From NCBI GenBank assembly GCA_949751835.1, contig CATKHK010000098.1, positions 88,870-152,869 of the forward strand: a DNA stretch of 64,000 bases. The letters run 5' to 3'. The notes below the pieces were generated by a model. That model was given only the letters and a program-made list of their open reading frames with translations. It made no database searches and was not told where the DNA came from. This DNA comes from Blepharisma japonicum. Its lineage: Eukaryota; Ciliophora; Heterotrichea; Heterotrichida; Blepharismidae. A program made the position numbers and the translations under genes. Shown here piece by piece: positions 11,365 through 25,300 of this stretch (positions within the stretch are counted from its first letter, which is position 1; each line of letters starts with the position of its first letter).

Positions 11365-12663
11365 ATGTTTAACGGTAGGTGCTTCAAAGATGGCTGTACA
11401 AGCAAGCTGCATGGAATATGCAGATGTGAAGGACTCATCCTATTCTGCAGAGACCATGGTCTTGAGCATGTAGAAAAACCAACACCTAAAGGGCATCAAA
11501 TCTTAAGATGCTACTTTAAACCAGCAGAAGAAATCAAGCAGCCAATTATCGATAAGCTAATAGAACTAAAAAAAGATATCAAAAATTTTAAGATTGAAGC
11601 AATTACTAAGGCAAATGAAATTATCAAGAATTTTACAACTGAATTTGAGAAATATCTCAATCAAATAAATGAAGCAGAAACAAGATGCAACAAAATAATT
11701 GAAATCTTATATAATGGAGAAGAGGTTCTTGATATTGCTACTGAAGATGACATGGAAAATGTTTTAAAATTAAACGTTTCAGATATTAAATATAAGACAA
11801 TCTGGTGAAATATAAGCAAATGCAGCTACAATGCAATAAATGAAGCTATCAAAAATATTTATAAAAGCACTTTTGTGGTTTCTTTTGTACCAACTTTAGA
11901 AAATGAAATTGAATCAAACGAGCTTTCATTTTTTAGAGATAGCACTTCTAATTTTGCAACAATAAACTTAGATACTTTCCAGATTTCCTCTACAGTAACT
12001 CTTCCAACTGAAACAACAATTCATCCATATACTACAAGCTGTATACTCCCTGATAAAACGTATTTTTATTGCTGCAATAATAATTCTGGTTCAGGACTTA
12101 CATTTACGATTGACAAAAATAAAAATTATAAGCAGCTGCAAAATTCAAAAGTGTATCATTATGCTGGCCCTATTTTTTATAATAATTTTATCTATTTAAT
12201 AGGAGGAAATAGCAATCAGGCTCAAAGGTATGATTTTAAACAAAATGTTTGGGAAAGCATCGCTCCATTACCCCAAGGTTTAAATTTTAATTATAGCTAC
12301 AGTGCGCAATATAGAGATACAATTCTTATAGTGGGCTATTATATCCAAAAAGTAATAATTTATAGCATCCCTCAAAATAGCTACCAAGAAGCCCCGAATT
12401 TGATATTAAATGTTAATTGTTTTAAATTGATATTGAAAGGAAACAATAGGATTTATGTACTTGAGAAAGGAGGAAGGAATTTTGAAAGTAGCGAAAACAG
12501 TATTTCAAGTTGGACTCAAGTAGGAACTAATAGCATTACAGCTAATTGTGGTCTTTCTAGTATTGTTTATTATAAAGGTTTCATTTACTTTATTAAACAT
12601 CAATACCAACTCTGGAAGTTCGATCTCACTTCAAAGCAAGTATCTCAGGTTACAACTTTATAA
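11365..12663 (+). CDS. B-box-like zinc finger / kelch protein (432 aa)
   Basis: An ATG at 11365 opens a frame to TAA at 12661-12663, with one in-frame TGA (11806) read as Trp. Residues about 6-45 hold a B-box-like pattern (CFKDGC, CRCEG, FCRDHGLEH, KGHQI). Residues about 60-115 are a Lys/Glu-rich coiled coil. Residues about 170-430 form kelch-like units (FIYLIGGNSNQAQRYDFKQ with VWESIAPLP; IVYYKGFIYFIKHQYQLWKF). The propeller is only distantly related to the main family. A full upstream flank is shared with its near-identical copy at 30117. This copy is intact; the other has a one-base insertion. Likely an adaptor or scaffold (inference). Confidence 0.85.
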
Positions 12664-13534
12664 AATAAAGAATTTATAACTTAAATAAAGCCGAACCATG
12701 CATTAGCAAAATTGCATGATTCTTCGCTCGTCTTTTCTTCGTATGATTATGCTTAGTTATTTTTAATAAAAACCTAATAAAAGAAAAGAGCAATATTGCA
12801 ATTGGTATTTCAATCTGCCTTACTCTTATATTTTAAAAATCCTTAATTATGATGTTTCTTATAAAATAAGAGTAGAGCATAAAAAAGGAAATAGAAAGTA
12901 AATGAGAACCTCTAAAAGAAGAGCCATTAAAAGGAAAGCTAGAAGAGGCCATGAATTAATAACCAAAATGATAACGCCATTAAAGCAAGTGTCACAAGAT
13001 TTTCTAAAGGAAGATTAGCATTTCTCCTCTATTAATTTTGTCTTTCTTGATTCAAATTCAATATAAAATAAATGCTGATTATCCTCTCCTCACTAGATGG
13101 CTAAATCTCAGCTTGAGAATTTACTTTATTTCTCAATAAATGAAAAACTTGCATTTTCCTAACTTAATATCTTGAAAACAAATTTACTCCCTCATTTATG
13201 AGATTGCAATTCTTATACCAGCTTGCAATACAATTAAAATATATAAAAAGTTTAATTCATCAGTAGAATCATCAAAATATATGAATGTTCTTTTAATTTC
13301 CTAAATTCTTTATATATAAATAGAAATATTACAAATTTTTCTGCTATTAATAAAGGGAAAATGCGATTCTCATAGATTAAAATCTCTCTAGTTTATATAA
13401 GCACTTTTTGCATAGTTATTGAGAGACACTAGTATATCATTAAATTTTTGCATTTAGTTATATTTCTTAAAGAATTAAGTGATATCTTTTTAATAGGAGA
13501 GAAGACGGAAAGAAGTTATTTTATTTGATACTAT
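12664..13534. other. 3' flank within duplication A
   Basis: Non-coding, AT-rich. Most of it aligns with 31417-32259, with one replaced block of about 90-110 bases near 13205-13315. No gene, hairpin terminator or RNA gene is evident. Confidence 0.45.
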
Positions 13535-13648
13535 TTATTCTTCTTGTGATTCATCTAAACAGATTAGAACTTTTTCATTCAAATTAAATTTTTCGTATTT
13601 TTTATCTGCATACTCTTCATCATCAAAAGCGTCCATATGTCCAAATAA
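13535..13648 (-). pseudogene. kelch gene 3' end, truncated at a breakpoint
   Basis: These are the last about 38 codons of a kelch gene (equivalent to 32260-32369: GHMDTFDDEEYADKKYEKF and LNEKVLI), ending at the TAA complement 13535-13537. The rest of the gene is missing because the sequence changes at 13648 to the SecA-family pseudogene. This marks a recombination junction. Confidence 0.7.
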
Positions 13649-13649
13649 A

Positions 13650-16600
13650 AAAAGTGTGGAACTTCTGCAATCAATTATTACTGTATATCAGCAATACTTT
13701 GAAAAGACTAATAATGATGTGATATCATTTATTAATAATCAAGTGACAAATAATATAGCTGAAATTCAAACAAAATTTGATGAATTCAGCCCTGTTAATG
13801 GAGATACCTGATAGAGAGTATTTAATTTCTGCTTCTTATCAAGAAAGTTTAAATTCACTGATAAATAAGATCAGCTTTTTCAGAAAAGAAGCAAAAGAAT
13901 TTGTTAAATCATTTATAAATTCTCCTGATTCTGTAGATTTTAATCACTTGCGTAATTGTTTCTTTTGGCTTGAGTCGGGAAAATGAGTCGAAAAATTAAG
14001 AGAAGGAATTTACAGTAATGAAATCTCAGGAATAGAAAAAGAAATAAAAATTATATTGACAAACTTTTATTTAAAATTAAAAGAAATTAATTTAGGAATT
14101 CAAAAATTATATCCAATTCTTCAATTAAAAGAATTTATTCCTTCATTGGAAAATTATGAGAAAGATATTTGAATATTTTTAAGAAAAAGAGTTGAGGAAA
14201 CATTGAAGCTCATAAAAAGAGAGTTTAACCCAGAATTGCAAGATATTGAAAAGGAAAACAATGATTTAAAAAGATTAATGAGTCAAGAGCATAAATTAGA
14301 TTATGCACTCTATCATATAAAAGGCACAAATTTAAATAAAAATGAGCTAGAGGATAAATATAATGAGTATAATGAACATTTTGGTCAGCTTCACAGAATA
14401 TACTGAAGAATTACAAGTAATGAAGGGGTGAATAGTGCAATCTCTCAAATATTAAGCCAAAATGAAATAGAGTCCAAAAATCATGTCATAACCTCTTTAA
14501 ACCCAGATATTAATTTGATTAAAAACTTTATCCCTGAGCTTTTAGCTCATATAGCAATGCTATGGGTACTTTTGAATATTAAAAAATATAATCAAGATGT
14601 AAATGACGAAGATCAAGAAATTAATATGGTCACTCCACATACAATGCAGGTTCTATCAATATTTCGTATGATTGGCATTGGCTATGAAGAGAACACCAAA
14701 TCTAAGAATAGCTTAGTCCAAATCCTAACAGGTGAAGGAAAATCAATCACATTAGCATTTTTGTGCTCCATGCTCGCTCTGCTAGGATTTAGTGTGAACT
14801 GCGCCTGCTATAGTGAGCACCTAAGCAATAGAGATTTTCAAGATTTTCAACCATTATACACAGCCTTAAATGTTTATCATATGTAAATATGGGACTTTTA
14901 ACAAGCTCTGCGAAGATGAAATAAATTCTAAAGGCTATATCAGAACAATCGTTTTAGATTTCATAAAGTTTGGAAGATGTCCAGGGGTATATGATGAAAC
15001 TGAGGAAAGACCTAAAATTCTTTTGATAGATGAGGTAGATGTATTTTTCACAAAAACTTTCTATGGGAATATATATAGGCCTCTTGCTAAGCTAAAGCAT
15101 GATACAATAAAGAAATTAACGGATGATGTATGGAAAATAAGAAAAGCGCCTCAACTGATGGATATTTGAAATGCGCCTGAATATAACTCTGCAGTCTACA
15201 GTTTCCAGGATTCGAATTTCTCATTGAAGAGGCTGTTAAAGATATGATAAATCATGTCAGACAGTTTGAGTCACATGATTATATAGTGCAGCGCGATAAA
15301 ATTTGCTACAAAGAGAATGATGGGGTTTCATTTAATATATCTACGGATATAATACATTATTTGCATACTATTATGAGAATGAAAAGGGAAATATCTCTCA
15401 AAAAGCTTAGAAGAAAATATTTTTATTGGAATTAAATGCGGAATGTTTTCATTTGCAGAAATTCCCCACAAATTCAATTACATTATGGGAGTGACTGGAA
15501 CTTTAGAGACTTTGGATTATTATGAAAAAAATATTATAGAGAATGAATACAATATAAAACTAAACACTTATATGCCATCAGTATTTGGGGAAAGCAACCG
15601 TATTTTTAGAAAAAAATTGGATATTTATGTAGAAAATAAACATAATTATAATATGAAGATAATGTCCGAAATAAATAGTCAAATAGCAGGCAAAAAAGCA
15701 GACTGCAAAAGAGCAGCATTGGTATTTTTCGAAGAAGAAACAAAATTAATGGATTTTTATAATAATTCAAATCTAAAGAGCACTGATTATAAGATTCAGC
15801 TCATGACAGAAAGCTTGAGTGCAGAAGACAGGGTATGATGATTAAAAAAGCAACAGTTCCTAATACGGTATCATTATTAACAAGAGCTTTAGGTAGAGGA
15901 ATTGATTTTAAATGCGAAAATCATGAAATTGAGACAAATGGAGGAGTGCATGCAATCCAAGTATTTTTTTTCATAAATATATCAGAAAAACACAAATTAT
16001 GGGAAGATCTGCAAGGCGAGGCCAAGAAGGATCATTCAACATGGTCCTTTTAGATAGTGAACTAGAAAAATTTTGGCTTCAAAACATGATATTGAAAATA
16101 TGAAAGGTAATGGTATCATTTATAATGGTTTGGGTGAGGAGAGAGGTGAATATAATCAAATAAAGAATAGCAATGAATCTGGACATGTGAAACAATCTAA
16201 AGCTCTATGATAGCTCAGTTGAATTTCAGTGTTTTCTTCAGAATAATAATATATCAAGAGCTAAAGGGTTTCTGCATGAACTCAATAAAGGATCCAGAAT
16301 TAATATCTATGGTGCAAAAACAATTGTTTTAATGGATGCAACAGGGTCTATGTCACACTTGTTACAAAACGCCAAAAATACTGTAAAAGTCATGTTTTCA
16401 AGAGTTTGTGCAGTTTTATCAAAGAAGGGGGTAAGTTTTGGGTGTTTTCAGCTTCAATACTGCTTTTATAGAAACTATAACTCAAACGAAGATAAAATAC
16501 TCCAAATTTCACCATGAACAAACAAGCCTGATATTCTGAAAAGGTTTATGGAGAATGTGCAATCTGAAGGTGGCAATGGAAATGAAGCAATAGAAGTTTG

Positions 16601-17005
16601 ATTATGGCATATAAATAAGATTTCACAAAATGATAAAATTTCACAAGTAATTTTAATTGGCGACAAACCTCCAAATATTATCGAGGATATTTCTAAGAAG
16701 CGAGGTACACGATCAGATTATTGAAATAGCTCGAAATTTAGCAGTGTCGAATATTATGAGATAGAGTTAAAAAAAATGATAAGTAAACAAATCCAATAAA
16801 TGCCTTTTATGTCGCTAACTATGCTCGAGAGAAATTTGAAGAGATTGCAAGATTAACAAAAGGCCAAAGTGGGTTTTTAGATATTAATTCAAGCTCAGGG
16901 GCTGATAGACTTACTGATTTGGTATCAAAAGAGGTTTTAAGAAAGTCTGCTGGAGAAGATGCTGTAAATCTTTATCGAAAAATGTATCCTCGCTCATATA
17001 CTTAA
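13650..17005 (+). pseudogene. SecA-like/vWA giant gene, decayed and internally deleted copy
   Basis: This copy corresponds to 22250-22920 joined directly to 25780-28518 of the large gene; about 2.85 kb of the helical middle is absent. The junction lies near 14280, where KREFNPELQDIEKENND runs into KLDYALYHIKGTNLNKNEL. C2 and GTPase parts are missing at the 5' end. The SecA core survives in pieces: TGEGKSITLAF (14730), LLIDEVDVFF (15024), SLLTRALGRGIDFKC (15868), then a vWA piece MDATGSMSHLL (16332). Frameshifts occur near 13790, 14880, 15170, 15370, 15435, 15835 and 16040. It ends with the same SYT-TAA as the large gene. It is not functional. Confidence 0.85.
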
Positions 17006-17176
17006 TTATGAACCTACTTTATTCTATAAAATTATTATTCATTATAATCAATAAAATATTTTTATTTCAATCAATTTTCATTTTGAGAACTCTAAGCCTT
17101 ATATTCCTAAGAAATAAATATTGCTTGCTTTGTGTGATCTATCAATAAGCATTAGCTATCAAAAATATATTAAATA

Positions 17177-17244
17177 TTTTAATTTTAAATAAATTTACAG
17201 CTTTATTTAGTTTTAATTTTAAATAAATTTGCAGCTTTATTTAG
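17177..17244. repeat. 34-bp tandem repeat, two copies
   Basis: The unit TTTTAATTTTAAATAAATTT... is present at 17177-17210 and 17211-17244, differing at one base (acag/gcag), followed by the first bases of a third. Non-coding, downstream of the pseudogene. Confidence 0.8.
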
Positions 17245-17429
17245 TTTTATCTTCGCCTTTTATATGCTATATTAACAGTTTTTAAATTAGTAAAATTATT
17301 GAGCCTTTATCGCAATAAAAGATCATAAAATTTTCCTAGTATCATCTCAGAAACATTCCAACAATTAATATCCTTTCTAACATATTTAAAATAAAATAAT
17401 AATTCTTTACCAAATGGGCTATAAGCTCA

Positions 17430-17790
17430 GCAATAGAACTTAATAAAAATTTGAAGAGATTGCATTATTAACAAAGTATAACGTATATATCTTGTATAAT
17501 TGATGCTGATTCAGTATTTCTATGAATTTTGTAAGGAGAACACGCAATAGAAAATGCTTCTTCTTCATCTCAAGATTTTTTTAATTATACTTCATCATAT
17601 AAATATCATTTGTGAATTGAGCTTAATTTAATTGATTCTGAATCGGGATCCTAATTGCCACGGCTACTGCATGAGGTGAAAGGGAAATGAGATGTAGGCA
17701 GAACTTCTAAAGCAATAGAATGGGATAGCAAAGCAATCAAAATCAACCCCGATGAAGCAGTTAATGTATGTAGAGTAATAGACTTTTTTT
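17430..17790 (+). pseudogene. relics of a vWA tail and a TPR unit
   Basis: Near 17445-17480 the bases aaaatttgaagagattgca match the KFEEIARLTKG block near the end of the large gene. Near 17715-17775 a frame reads SKAIKINPDEAVN, a typical TPR helix pair. Both are isolated, out of frame with each other and without starts. Confidence 0.4.
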
Positions 17791-18119
17791 TCTCCTTCTT
17801 CTTCACTCGTCATATTAAAATGAAAAAAATTCGAATCATAAATATTCCATAATCATAATTATATTACTAGTAAACTTAAATGCAAAAAAATATGCCAAAT
17901 TTAGTAGGCATCTGATTCGCTATATGATTACTAAAAGTCCAAAACTTTGAATTAATTTAAATGAAGTTTCAAATACTCCCCAAAGTCAGTTTTACATTGT
18001 CAAACTCTCTAACCCTCAAGCGATCTTTCAGTCTTCTTTTTATAAGCATTTTCAAGTTTCCTCTTTTCCTCCTTTTCAGTTGTAATCAGATCTTTTTAGT
18101 TCTATCGTTTCCAAAAATT

Positions 18120-18540
18120 TGTAAAAGAAAATAAAAGACTCTGGCGATAACTATAATAAGATAACAACTGAAAATGGTCAGCAAAAGAGCTGTTATAGCA
18201 TTTTGAAAATGAAGAGAAATTTAGAAAATAGTATGATGAATGGAATTCGAAAAACTATGAGGCAATTCTCAGATGATAAGATAAAAACTTAGTGCTAGTG
18301 ATAGAGATATGGTGACCAAGAAAGAGACAGGTACAGATACTGTAATATTATTAACGAGAATTTTTGTAAAATATACTGATTTCAAATGTCTAAATAAAGA
18401 AGTAGAGAACAATTGGAACTCATACAATTCAAAAATTTCTATTAGAAATCAAGGTAGAAAAGACTCAAATTATAGGAAGAATAGCTAGGCAAGGACAAAA
18501 AGGATCATAAATGCAATTTATGCTTGCAAGGATTATAAAT
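18120..18540 (+). pseudogene. third, highly decayed SecA-family copy
   Basis: The fragment TVILLTRIFVKYTDFKCLN (18340-18400) matches SLLTRAYGRGIDFKCLN of the large gene. Further on, traces of QIMGRSARQGQAGS can be read (ggaagaatagctaggcaagg acaaaaaggatc, 18475-18510). It is more diverged than the 13.65-17.0 kb copy, suggesting an older duplication. Confidence 0.6.
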
Positions 18541-18559
18541 TGCTCTTTAAAGGGGAAAT

Positions 18560-19354
18560 GGTAACTATTTTTAAATATCATAAATGAGTATGATATTCAT
18601 TAAAGAATCATGAATTTTCTTATAGATAACCAAAAAAGTAGAGTTCCTAAATAATAAATATCTGAAAAATCTAGATTGAGGCTTAATATCTCCTTATCGA
18701 TACTTAAATTGCATAAATTTAGTTTTAGAGATATTTGACCTCAATTTTACTTTTGGACTTTTATAAATATTGAAAGCAAGGGTTTAACGTTTAAGTAATG
18801 AATATTGATAAGAGTAGTTTGATCAATAAGTTTATCGCCGAAACTAAAGTAAATTTCGAATTTGTTATAGCTGATCTCTTACTCCTTCTTTGAGTTTAAT
18901 TATCTATCTCCCTCTTTTTCGTTTTGACTTCAAAAAAATGCGAAGAGCAGCTGAACTATATGCATCACTTATTACACCAATCCTTTCAGAAATACTGTAG
19001 GGTAAAATGCTAAATGACATTAACCTTCTGCTTAAGAGATTGCTAGGCTAGCCATTCTCCAGCCAGATCAGCAACTTATTGATAAAAGAGCATATTACCT
19101 TATTCATGTTGTCAAGATTTAAATAGTTAAAATTTGACTTAATAAAAATTAATTTGACCTTTAGGTCATCAAAAACTATTCTAATTCTGATGATTCCTTG
19201 GGGCTTAGCTAATTATTTATATGTAAGCTCACAATCACTTACTATATAATTTAAATTCTCACATTCTTACCAGATTTTTGATTTTAAGTTGACGCTATTG
19301 GGTTCTATTTCCATATTTATACCCAGAAATTTGATAGAATTGTAGATTCCATAA
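18560..19354. other. 5' flank of the giant gene
   Basis: No coding region is supported. An in-frame TAA directly precedes the ATG at 19355, which fixes that start. No promoter motif is recognisable. Confidence 0.4.
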
Positions 19355-22300
19355 ATGATTAGTGAGCATAACCCTTTGCTTACATTTAAAGTCACTGAAC
19401 TTGAATTTAAGCCAAACTGAGATATAGATGCAGCTCTAGAACTAAGTTATACGTTAACGGACTCTCAAACCTCCCATGTAATCTCCCTGTCTTCTGTTTT
19501 TGAGCCTTCACATGTTTCTAGCCTTCCTCCTGTTCCCTTGCAGTCAGGACTCTATAACTCCTTAGTTATTAGCATTTATATGAAATTCTTTGATGATCAA
19601 AAGCTACTTGGATCAGCATTAATTGATCTCAACCAAAATCTCCCACTAAGGACATGACTAAAAATCCCAAGCAATGGCGATGAAGTTTTAAGCATAGAAA
19701 TAGAAATCATCAAAGAAGAAAAAATTGAAATCCTCCAAATAAATTCAGATGTAAGTGAAATTATAAATCAAAGTAAAAAATGTGAAAATCTACAAAATGT
19801 AAGAGAAGAACACAAAAATGAAGAGGAAATGAAAGAGTTATTAAGGGTCTATGAAATTGAAGATATAAATAGTGTTGGAGAGAAAATTGAAGAGACTAAA
19901 GGTTCCATTGCTCATTACCATAGTAGGAAAAAAATTGATAAAGAGGAAAAAGAAAAGACCAAGTTAATTGGCCTTCAAAGACTGTTGCAATTGAATGAAG
20001 AAATAAAGATATCAAAAGAGAATGAAGAAATAGAATTAATTAAAAAGAACAACAAGACTCATAATTCTCATGCAAGTAATTTGGATGAAGAAAATCCAGA
20101 AGAAGAGCTAAAGCAAGGACTGAGTAAATACCAAATTGATAATCCAAAAAAATTAGAAAAATTAATAAATGAATCAAAAAAAGTTATTTTATACTATCAA
20201 AAGATGAAAAATCTAGACGAAGTAGAAAAATTAGAAAAACTTGTTGCAGATTATGTAAAGCTAAAAGACATATTCAATAAAATTAATTTGAAATCTATGA
20301 TAATGTTAGATTTGAATGATATTAAAAACGAAAAACAACTAGACTTCATCGAAGGGCTTCTAAGCGATATTTCTTCTTACCCTGATTGCACTGAAAGATT
20401 TCTTACCAGCATTTTGTGCTATGCATATTATAAAAACTATAATTTTGAAACTGCACATGACATTCATGTAAGGATTAGGCAAATAGATCATTTAAAGGAG
20501 TTCAATAATTTCATTGAGTTTTTAAATCAAAATAAGCAAGAAAATTTGCCAAGAAAACTTATCAAAAGCTTTAAAGAAAGCTTTGAAAATCAAAATTGGA
20601 AAAATTTGATCAAAGACATAGAAAAAATTTTCAGAGATCATCTTCGTCCAATAAATATAAAAGAGATTTCTCGCTTAATTAGCAAATCAGTTCATTTCTC
20701 TGAAAATTTAGAAAATAAAGACATTATTTTGCTAATTGGAGTAACAGGCTCAGGAAAGTCAACAACAACTCATTTTTTATGTGAATCTAAATTAGAGAGA
20801 ATTTCCGAAAATGGTGTGATGCATATCAAAGCTATTGCTGTGAAAACTCCTCTCCTAAAAAATACTATAATCTCTTCCCAGACTCAATCAGAAACTAGAT
20901 ATATCACTATGGTACCAATAAATATAAAAGAAACTGGAAAAACGATTTATCTGTGTGATGCCCCTGGACTAATGGATACAAAGGGCGCAGAGATTGACAT
21001 AGCAAATACGATCAGCATTGTTGAGTATGCTAAGAGATGTAGAAGTGTAAGACCATTGATTTTATTAAGCTGCAAAACTGAGGGTGACAGATTTGAAGGA
21101 GTCAAGAAACTTGCTCATTCATTGGCTAGGCTTACTCCAAATTTCAATAAATACAGCAATTCGTTTACATATGCATTTACAAAATATAAAAAGAAAGACG
21201 CTGCAAATATGCATGCATTGATAAAAGACGCTTTAGAATTAACTGATAATCAAGATGGAGCATTTTTTCATATTTTAAATGATATGAAAAATAAAACTAA
21301 AAATGGAACAATAACTATAAATCCTTTAGAAGATAATCCTCAAGATCTTATTAGAATAATAATGGAAAGAGAGCCAATATTAGACCCAATGAATGCGTTT
21401 GAACATTTTATAACTGAAGATTCTCGATTTTATATTAATAATCAAATGTTGGTTTATTCAAAAGATATTGAAAAAGCATTGAATTCGATGAGTTATGAAA
21501 TGATTAAATATAAACTGGACGATCTTAAGTATATAATAACTCAATTTAATCAGTTTGAGCCATATTATAATAACTGTGTTGAATCTGTGATTACAAATAC
21601 TAATGATGCTTATAACAAAGCAGTTGCCCAATTTAACAGCTTTCTTGAAAGGCATGGATCTTTGGATGAAAATAGCATAAAATTGTATAAAGAAGTTTAT
21701 AATGCTCTGAAAATATCAGAAGAAATCAGGGAAAATCATTTAAAAGGTGAAACAGTCAAATCAGCAGCAATGATAACCAATATTGTCTCACAGCTGAGCC
21801 TTGCTCAGCTCAGCTTAAAATGTGAAACTACTGATTCTTACATTTTGAAAGCCCAATTAAATAATGCAAAAGTTTTAAGTCAAAATTTTGGAGAAGTAGC
21901 TCCTCACTATCAAAATATTATTACAGATTATAAAAATCTCATTAAAAATTTATTCAATTCTGCAGAGTCGCATTTAAATGATAACAATTTTGAGATTTTT
22001 GCAAGCACTTTATTGCAAGCAAAGAAATATTTAGGAATCGTGGTGGATCATTTTAATTTAGAAGCTTTAGAAGAAAAGCATAGCAATCTTATAAGTATTT
22101 TCAAATCGAACTTAAAGAGTTGAAAAGATAAATCAATTTCCTTACTAAATAAAGGATGCATTGAAAAATATGACATAGAGATTCTCCAAAGAAGCATATC
22201 TCTTATAAAATCAGCTATTGATGCTCACTCTTTAAATTCTTTAATACCACAAGAAGATATAAAAAATATTTTGCAAGAAACTCTTAAGTTCTATCAACAA

Positions 22301-25300
22301 TACTTTGAAAAGGCCAATAATAATGTCATAGAACTTATCAATAATGAGGCCACGCATAATATATCTGAAATTGAAACAAAATTTGATGAATTTAGCTTAT
22401 TGATGAAAATTCCTGATATTGAATATTTAATTGTTGCTACTTATCAAGAAACATTAAACTCTCTAATAAATAAGATAAGCCATTTCAAAAAAGAAGCAAG
22501 AGAAATTGTCAAAGCATTTCTCATTTCTCCAGACTCTACCAATATTAGCTTTTTGCGTAATTGCTTTTCTTGGCTTGAGTCAGGAAAATGAATTGAAAAA
22601 TTTAGAGAAGGGACTTATAGCAATGAGCTCTCAGGAATAGAAAAAGAAATAAAAAATTATATGGATAAATTGTTAGTTGAATTTGATGAAATTGATTTAG
22701 GATACAATTTTTCTGCCAATATATCCAAAGCTTACAAAATTATAAAAAAATTAGATCCAATTCAGCAATTAGAAGAATTTATTCCTTCTCTGAGGAGCTA
22801 TGACAATAATATATATGTAAAATTCAAAGAAAGAATTGAAAAAGTATTAAAAATAATGAAAAGAGAATTTAATCCAGAATTGGAAGATATTGCAGAGGAA
22901 TTAAATGATTTAGAGAGATTAAAAGGAATTAGGAATGAGTATTTGAAATATAAAGAAGAAAAGAAAACTAAAAATTGCGAAGAATTGCTTGAAATAAATC
23001 GCGTTGATAGCATCAGAGAAATAGACTCAAAAATAAGCAAAAGGGAGCATTTTATTGAAATTTTCAATAAAAAATTGATTAAGAACGTGTTTGATGTTGA
23101 TAGAATAGAAGATTTTTATAATTATATTGAGGAATGCAAAAAAATACCAGAATTATCTAAAATTATTGAGCCTTTCTATACAAATATTATACCTATGCTG
23201 TCTCAATTCTATAACAATCATATGAATTCTTCGAATGAATGCCTTAATGCTATTTCAATACATATTTCAAATAACATTATTTGAGACATAAATATTATAA
23301 AGCAGAATTCTTATCAATTTTCTTTAAGCTTCAAAGAAATAATACAATTAAATTCAAAATCTCAATCATTTTTCAATTTTTTAGAACTGCTGCCTCACTA
23401 TGACCATTGCAACAGCCAGCTTGATAGTTTATGCCAAAAATTTGATGGAAAGTTTAATTCTTGTGTTGAAAAAAATGAGATCAAACTTATCTCTCTGCTA
23501 TTAGCTGTTGCTAATGATTTTTCTAAATTTAATAATACATTTTTAGAAATTTTAAATAGCTATGAAAAAATTCAAACCTCCAAACTAGATCAAATTTCCC
23601 AAAACATAATTCAATTTATTCAGAGCCATGATTTTGATAAATTAAAACAATTGATAGAAAAGCTTGATGAAATAGTATTAAATCAGTTTATGGACACTAT
23701 TAAAAATAAATTTTATTCAGAAATTGATAATTTATTGGATCATCTTAAAGAGCGTGTCTTAAGTATAAGCAATTCTAAGCTTGAAAGTGCTCAATTAAAC
23801 AGTGTAATCACAAGTTTCCAAGATATAATCTCTGCTAAAAAATTAGACCTTTATGACTTATTATTAGATAACAAAACAAAACAAATATTTATAAATCAAG
23901 AGGAAGAAGTTAAAAAAATATTTCATAGTAAAATTGAATGAATTTTATATACAATAAAAGAAGCTGCTGATTTTGATAAATATTATGAGGCTGAGCTGAA
24001 AATGAAAATTATTCAAGAAATGAAAAGCAGCTTACTTTTGCTCTTTGAGCCAAAATTTGCAAAAACTCATATTAATAAAATTGAAAAGAAGCTTGGTGGA
24101 ATGCCGAAAAGAGTTATTGACACTATAAGATTATGCAATATTAAAGATTTGAAGCAATGCTCTCTACGAATAATTTTACAGGAATTTGAAGATGCTTCGA
24201 AAATATTCCCAAGATATAAAGGCGCTTCTGATAAAGTCAAAAGTATAATTTGTAAAAAATTTGAATATATAAAGGACACTATTAATAAAAAATATCCAGC
24301 TGAAAAAAAAGAGATTATTAAAGACATTTCATCAATATTAGATTGTTTGCCAGATGACATTAAAAAGTTGGGTTGTTGTTTAATAAATGAAATTAAGAAA
24401 AATTATAAAGCTGAAAAACAATTTACAAGGGAGAAGATCGATCTACTAGCAAAAGATCAAAATATAAAAGAACTTTGCACAATTTATCATAAATTAACAA
24501 AGAAGAAATCCGAATCAGACGCTCTTTATGCATCTAAGAAAATAAAAGAAGTGTTATTGCAAATAAAAGATGAAATAAGCTCTTGCCTGAGCAAAGGTGA
24601 ACTAGAGAAAGCCTTTAAAAATGCTGGCGTTTTGGAGTTCGAAGGTAAACTAAATGGCATAATTTCTAGCAGTGACATAACACTATTAGAAATTCAGAAA
24701 AGTCTAAAGAAATTTGTTGAAAATGCTTTGAGTGTTCTCCTAAATGTTGAACATAAAGATAAGAGTGATGAGCTAATAGAAGCTTTTAAAGTTCATATCG
24801 TTTTTATGGATTTTAAAGTTAATTTTGAAAAAGAAATGGCAATTTCAAATGTTTTTGAAGTTAATAACATCATTGAAAGCATGGTGGTAGGCATATTAAA
24901 TATTTACCAAAACCTCTATAAAAGTTATTTAGAGTTTAGGCCTCCAAAAAATGCTTTTAAATGCAATAATATATTAAATAAAATAAGAGAGTGGGATGAG
25001 TTTTTCAGAATTTATAAAGAATATATGTCAAACTATCAATATTACCATTGCAATATTGACTATTTAAAAATTCAAAAACTTCCACGTTACTCTGAGCTTG
25101 TTGAGGAATTAAGTAATAACTTGCATCAATTTAGTGGTTATTTTCTTAACATGAGAATCGATCTTAATCAAATAAGACACCAAAAACTCATTGAAGATTG
25201 TGCTAATGAAATTCAAGAAAGACTAAACCAAATGCAAAATTATGAGGATATAAAAAATCATCTAAATCCTCAAACTCTTTTTGAAAACATTAAAGAAGGA

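Larger units (their letters stand above)
9950..13648. repeat. segmental duplication A, copy 1 (partner 29094-32369)
   Basis: This is a direct repeat of 3.3 kb plus the 381-bp insertion. In order it holds the 5' part of a kelch gene, about 730 bases of flank, a B-box/kelch gene, about 850 bases of 3' flank and the last codons of another kelch gene. The right edge is sharp: after ccatatgtccaa this copy switches into SecA-family sequence, while the partner continues through a kelch gene. Confidence 0.85.

Noticed and set aside
17177-17244. CRISPR-like repeat
   Set aside because: Two adjacent units with no spacers; a simple tandem repeat.
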